A stretch of DNA of 46,630 nt from Micromonospora rosaria (GTDB lineage: Bacteria > Actinomycetota > Actinomycetes > Mycobacteriales > Micromonosporaceae): NCBI RefSeq assembly GCF_001567585.1, contig NZ_LRQV01000047.1, positions 1-46,630 of the forward strand. Direction: 5' to 3'. The translations under genes were made by a program, and so were the position numbers. Positions 43,707 to 46,630 of the stretch are shown piece after piece. Position 1 is the first letter of the stretch. Every line of letters starts with the position of its first letter. The notes beneath the pieces were generated by a model. That model was not told the DNA's origin and ran no database searches. It was given only the letters and a program-made list of their open reading frames with translations.

Positions 43707-44951
43707 TCAGTAGCCGTAGCGGCTCTTCAGGTGTCGCCACCAGTCGCGGAACATCCAGGTGTCGAACTCGGTGATCGCGCTGGCGCTGCCGGCCTTCATG
43801 ATGAACCCGCCGACGCCGCTGGGTGTCCAGTCGTAGAAGTCGTCGAGCCCGAAGGTGTGCCCGATCTCGTGCAGCAGGATGGTCATGTTCGCGGCGTTGA
43901 TGTTGTTCATGAAGTACTCGCGGCCCATCCGCTGGCCCCAGTCGCCCCCGGCGCCGCCGCCGAACCCGTCGGTCAGCCACAGTGACTGGTCGTAGTGCCG
44001 GGCGACCCCGCCCGGGCAGTTCGGGTACTGGCCGTTCTGGTTGAAGAACCGGCCGCAGGGCTCGGAGCACTGCGGGGCGTTCTCCCGGATGTTGTTGACG
44101 TAGATGTCCACGGAGGTGTCCGACCACTGCAACTGGGCGCGGTCGCGGACCGCCCACCCGACGACCCGGATCGGCACCTCGGAGTACGGCCAGGCGTTGT
44201 GCCCGACCATCACGTCCATCCACTTCTTGTACTGCCGGGCCAACGCCGCGTGGATCTGGTCCCGCTGGGCCGCCGTCACCGACGCCGAGGAGTCCCACCG
44301 TACGCAGAAGTTCAGGTACCCACGGTTGGCCATCACCTGGTCCCACCCGTAGTTACGGAAGCCGTACAGGTTCCCGTTGTTGTACGTCTGCTCCTGGTGC
44401 TGCCACACCTGGTTCAACGGCGTCACCAGGTTCGCCGGCGGATTCCACGCACTGGTCGTCGGCGGGGTCGTCGGCGGCGTGGTGGGTGGGGTCGTCGGCG
44501 GGGTGGTGGGCGGGGTGGTCGGGGCGACCCCACCGGTGCAGGTGGTGCCGTTCACCGCGAACGAGGCCGGCACCGGGTTCGACCCGGCCCAGGAGGCGGT
44601 GAACCCGAACGACGCGCTGCCCCCGGTGGCCAGGGCGCCGTTGTGCCCCACGTTCACCGCGGTCACCTGCGACCCGGACTGCGTGACGGTCGCGTTCCAC
44701 GCCTGGCCCACCTGCTGACCCGCCGCGTACGACCAGGTCAGCCGCCACCCGGTGAGCGGATCACCCAGGTTCGTCACCGTCACGTCCGCGCCGAACCCGC
44801 CCTGCCACTGGTTCGTCACCCGGTAGTCCACCCGGCACCCCGGGGCAGCGGCCTGCGCCCCCGCCGCCACCAGAACCGCTGCCGCCGCGCCGGTGACGAC
44901 AGCCGTCACGGCCACCAGCAGCCGTGCCCTCCTCCGATAGGGAGATCCCAT
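43707..44951 (-). CDS. secreted snapalysin-like metalloprotease with an N-terminal CBM2 domain
   Basis: This 414-residue protein has a signal peptide (about 1-35), a family 2 cellulose-binding module (about 38-140), a Pro/Thr-repeat linker (about 144-166) and a metzincin-like domain. Zinc motif HEIGHTFGLDD gives His361, His365 and Asp371 as ligands, the HExxHxxGxxD form known from snapalysin, and GGFIMKAG supplies a Met-turn candidate. The start at 44951 has GGAAGGG 6 bases upstream; a frame start at 44993 is rejected. Of the two CBM2 proteases this one has CBM2 in front and the other behind. The palindrome at 45145 lies about 190 bases upstream, linking it to the LacI protein at 9391. Confidence 0.8.
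   Translation of the reverse strand: MGSPYRRRARLLVAVTAVVTGAAAAVLVAAGAQAAAPGCRVDYRVTNQWQGGFGADVTVTNLGDPLTGWRLTWSYAAGQQVGQAWNATVTQSGSQVTAVNVGHNGALATGGSASFGFTASWAGSNPVPASFAVNGTTCTGGVAPTTPPTTPPTTPPTTPPTTPPTTSAWNPPANLVTPLNQVWQHQEQTYNNGNLYGFRNYGWDQVMANRGYLNFCVRWDSSASVTAAQRDQIHAALARQYKKWMDVMVGHNAWPYSEVPIRVVGWAVRDRAQLQWSDTSVDIYVNNIRENAPQCSEPCGRFFNQNGQYPNCPGGVARHYDQSLWLTDGFGGGAGGDWGQRMGREYFMNNINAANMTILLHEIGHTFGLDDFYDWTPSGVGGFIMKAGSASAITEFDTWMFRDWWRHLKSRYGY
44454..44528. repeat. 12-bp tandem repeats encoding the PTTP linker
   Basis: About six imperfect 12-base units encode the Pro/Thr linker between CBM2 and the protease domain. This is coding sequence, not a regulatory repeat. Confidence 0.8.
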
Positions 44952-45144
44952 CTCGTCCCTTCCGTCAGGCCCGACGGCCGCCGGCACGACCATCGAACAG
45001 ACTTTGAATGTTGTCTATGCAAATTAAGGCCGACCCGGTGATTGCGCAAGATGGGCGAGCGGCGGGTTTCCACTGTTCAGGAGTGGGGCGGTGGCGATTC
45101 GCATACACAGCGTGAAACTTTGTCGTAATGAGCTGGACGGCTTG

Positions 45145-45160
45145 CCGAAAACGTTTTCGG
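45145..45160. promoter_or_regulatory. second CCGAAAACGTTTTCGG operator
   Basis: This is identical to the palindrome at 9256-9271, including three extra bases (TTG) to the left. It is upstream of the minus-strand CBM2 metalloprotease and downstream of the P450, so it fits control of the protease gene. Confidence 0.65.
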
Positions 45161-45216
45161 CCGGCACAGTGGAGACCCGGGGTGTCGGCCGAGCCCCGGT
45201 GGCTCCGCCTCGTCCC

Positions 45217-46407
45217 TCACACGTCGAGCGGCAACCCGTCGCGGTGCAGCCGGAAGCCGTCGAGGCCGGCGGGGTCGACCGCCAGGCGCAGGTCGGGAAG
45301 CTGGTCCGCGATGCGCTCGAACATGATCCGGCTCTCCAGCCGGGCGAGGTGGGCCCCGAGGCAGAAGTGGATGCCGTACCCGAAGGCGAGGTGCCGGCGG
45401 ACGTCGGTGCGGTGGATGTCGTACACGTGCGGGCGGTCGAAGACCGCCGGGTCGCGGTTGGCGCCCCAGAGCGACAGTCCGACGCGGTCGAAGGCGGGGA
45501 TCCGCCCGCCGGCCAGCTCGACGTCCTCAAAGGCGTACCGCGGTGGCACGATCTCGACCGGCCCCCGGAACCGCAGGGTCTCCTCGACCACCGCCGCCGC
45601 CAGCGCCGGCCGGTCCCGCAGCGCCCGCCACTGCTCGGGGTGGGTGAGCAGGAGTCGGATGCCGTTGACGATCAGGTCGACGGTGGTCTCCTGGCCGGCG
45701 ATGAGCAGCAGTTGCACCAGCGCCACCAGGTCGTCGCGGTCGAGCCGGTCGGCTCCGTCCCGGTCGGCCGCCAGTCGCGACACCAGGTCGTCGGCGGGGT
45801 CCACCCGGCGTCGGGCCACCAGGTCGTCGAGGTAGGCCGCGAACGCCACGGTGGCCGCCGGGCCGTCGGCGCTGGCCGACACGATCGCGGCCGACCAGGC
45901 GCGAAACTGCGGCCGGTCCGGCTCCGGGATGCCGACCAGTTCGGCGATGACGTTGACCGGCACCGGGTCGGCGAGGTCGGTGACCGCGTCGACGCGGCCC
46001 TGCCGACGGGCCCGCGCGACCAGCCGGTCGGCGAGGTCGCCGATCCACCGCTCCAGCCGCGCCATGGCCCGTGCCGTGAAGTCGCCGCTGACCAGCCCGC
46101 GCAGGCGGGTGTGCTCGGGTGGGTCCAGGGTGATGAGCTGCCGGGCCTCGATCCGCGCCGCCTCCGGCAGGTCGCGGTGCTCGGGCGCCGGGTGGCCGGG
46201 CCGGTGCCGGTGGACCTCGTGCCCGATCGCCGGGTGGTGCAGCCCGGCCAGCACGTCGGCGTGCCCGGCGATCACCCAGAACCGGTTGCCCGCCGGGTCG
46301 ATCTGCAGCACCGGCCCGCCGCTGTCGCGGACCCGGTCGTAGAACCCGTGCGGGTCGTGGCGGACCGCCGGGTCCCACAACTCCGACACGCCGACAACGG
46401 CGGCCAC
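45217..46407 (-). CDS. cytochrome P450
   Basis: This 396-residue soluble bacterial P450 has the I-helix oxygen-binding motif AGQETT (237-242), the K-helix ExxR (EETLR, Glu276 to Arg279) and the heme-ligand loop FGYGIHFCLG with Cys349. The length and the LITLDPPEHTRLR segment are typical of actinomycete class I P450s. The start at 46407 is fixed by AAGGAGG 5 bases upstream. No ferredoxin or ferredoxin reductase is adjacent. The promoter overlaps a LacI-type operator of the arabinoside type, an unexpected form of control. The substrate is unknown. Confidence 0.95.
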   Translation of the reverse strand: MAAVVGVSELWDPAVRHDPHGFYDRVRDSGGPVLQIDPAGNRFWVIAGHADVLAGLHHPAIGHEVHRHRPGHPAPEHRDLPEAARIEARQLITLDPPEHTRLRGLVSGDFTARAMARLERWIGDLADRLVARARRQGRVDAVTDLADPVPVNVIAELVGIPEPDRPQFRAWSAAIVSASADGPAATVAFAAYLDDLVARRRVDPADDLVSRLAADRDGADRLDRDDLVALVQLLLIAGQETTVDLIVNGIRLLLTHPEQWRALRDRPALAAAVVEETLRFRGPVEIVPPRYAFEDVELAGGRIPAFDRVGLSLWGANRDPAVFDRPHVYDIHRTDVRRHLAFGYGIHFCLGAHLARLESRIMFERIADQLPDLRLAVDPAGLDGFRLHRDGLPLDV

Positions 46408-46539
46408 GGTGCCTCCTTGGGCGAGAGAGGTCCACGCCTGTCCTCGGCCGGCGCGCGCGTCCCGGCGAGCGCGGGGCACCTGGTCGCCGCGTCGGGAGTC
46501 CGGCGGTGGCGCGGGCGGTGAACGTCCGGCCGATCAGCA

Positions 46540-46578
46540 GGTGAGCGCTAACATATATATGTCTCCGAGGGGTGTCAA
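46540..46578 (-). promoter_or_regulatory. P450 promoter overlapped by an arabinoside-type LacI operator
   Basis: On the minus strand a consensus TTGACA (46578-46573), a 17-base spacer and TATGTT (46555-46550) form a strong promoter. GGTGAGCGCTAACA (46540-46553) overlaps the -10. Its right half matches TGTTAGCGCTAACA exactly. Confidence 0.7.
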
Positions 46579-46606
46579 CGGGTAAAATTTTACTCGCCGG
46601 TAGGTA

Positions 46607-46630
46607 TTGACGGTCCCGAGCGTGAGCGCT
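46607..46630 (+). promoter_or_regulatory. divergent promoter and operator half, running off the right edge
   Basis: TTGACG (46607-46612) is followed by CGTGAGCGCT (46621-46630), the left part of the same operator. The rest lies outside. It implies a LacI-controlled gene on the plus strand beyond the window. Confidence 0.5.

Noticed and set aside
44454..44528. Tandem repeats as a CRISPR or minisatellite
   Set aside because: The units stay in frame and encode a Pro/Thr linker. There are no spacers.

Overview
The window is high-GC DNA with strong codon-position bias, many GTG starts, BTAD-type regulators and CBM2-bearing secreted proteins. It looks like a filamentous actinomycete, most likely Micromonosporaceae (Micromonospora-like). 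That assignment is an inference from style and gene content. No RNA gene, insertion sequence or CRISPR array was seen.

Left part (1-9160). A gene fragment at the edge and an iron-box-preceded double DUF1540 gene come first. Then a minus-strand cassette runs from 7387 to 1499: a SARP-type regulator, a 78-residue cysteine-free hydrophobic peptide, a hairpin, an HTTM membrane domain fused to an alpha/beta-hydrolase, a small SdpA/DUF5819-like membrane protein, and a SAM methyltransferase. A second SARP points the other way. Both SARPs carry what looks like a degenerate nucleotide-cyclase domain. I read this as an uncharacterised regulated peptide-modification or peptide-toxin cassette, distantly Sdp-like.

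Middle part (9256-26650). A LacI regulator with a perfect 16-bp palindrome upstream is followed by a DUF916/WxL-like surface pair. Next is a LacI-controlled locus: LacI, sugar-binding lipoprotein, two permeases, GH127 beta-L-arabinofuranosidase, and a 1579-residue secreted multidomain glycoside hydrolase. The order matches the Bifidobacterium longum HypBA1/HypBA2 locus, which acts on the beta-L-arabinosides of hydroxyproline in extensins. A secreted subtilase with a frameshift between its catalytic Asp and His follows.

Right part (26766-46630). A five-gene oligopeptide ABC importer faces a complete 4-hydroxyproline pathway: three-subunit D-hydroxyproline dehydrogenase, a DHDPS-like deaminase, 4-hydroxyproline 2-epimerase, alpha-ketoglutarate-semialdehyde-type dehydrogenase, GntR regulator and a metal-dependent amidohydrolase that may be a dipeptidase. 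Two secreted metalloproteases with CBM2 domains (one Svx-like, one snapalysin-like) and a P450 follow. LacI-type operators like those of the arabinoside locus recur at the right edge.

Taken together, 12.5-45 kb looks like a utilisation region for plant hydroxyproline-rich glycoproteins. Arabinose would be stripped from hydroxyproline and imported, the protein cut by secreted and partly wall-anchored proteases, peptides imported, and hydroxyproline oxidised to 2-oxoglutarate. Each half has precedent; the side-by-side arrangement is the main finding.
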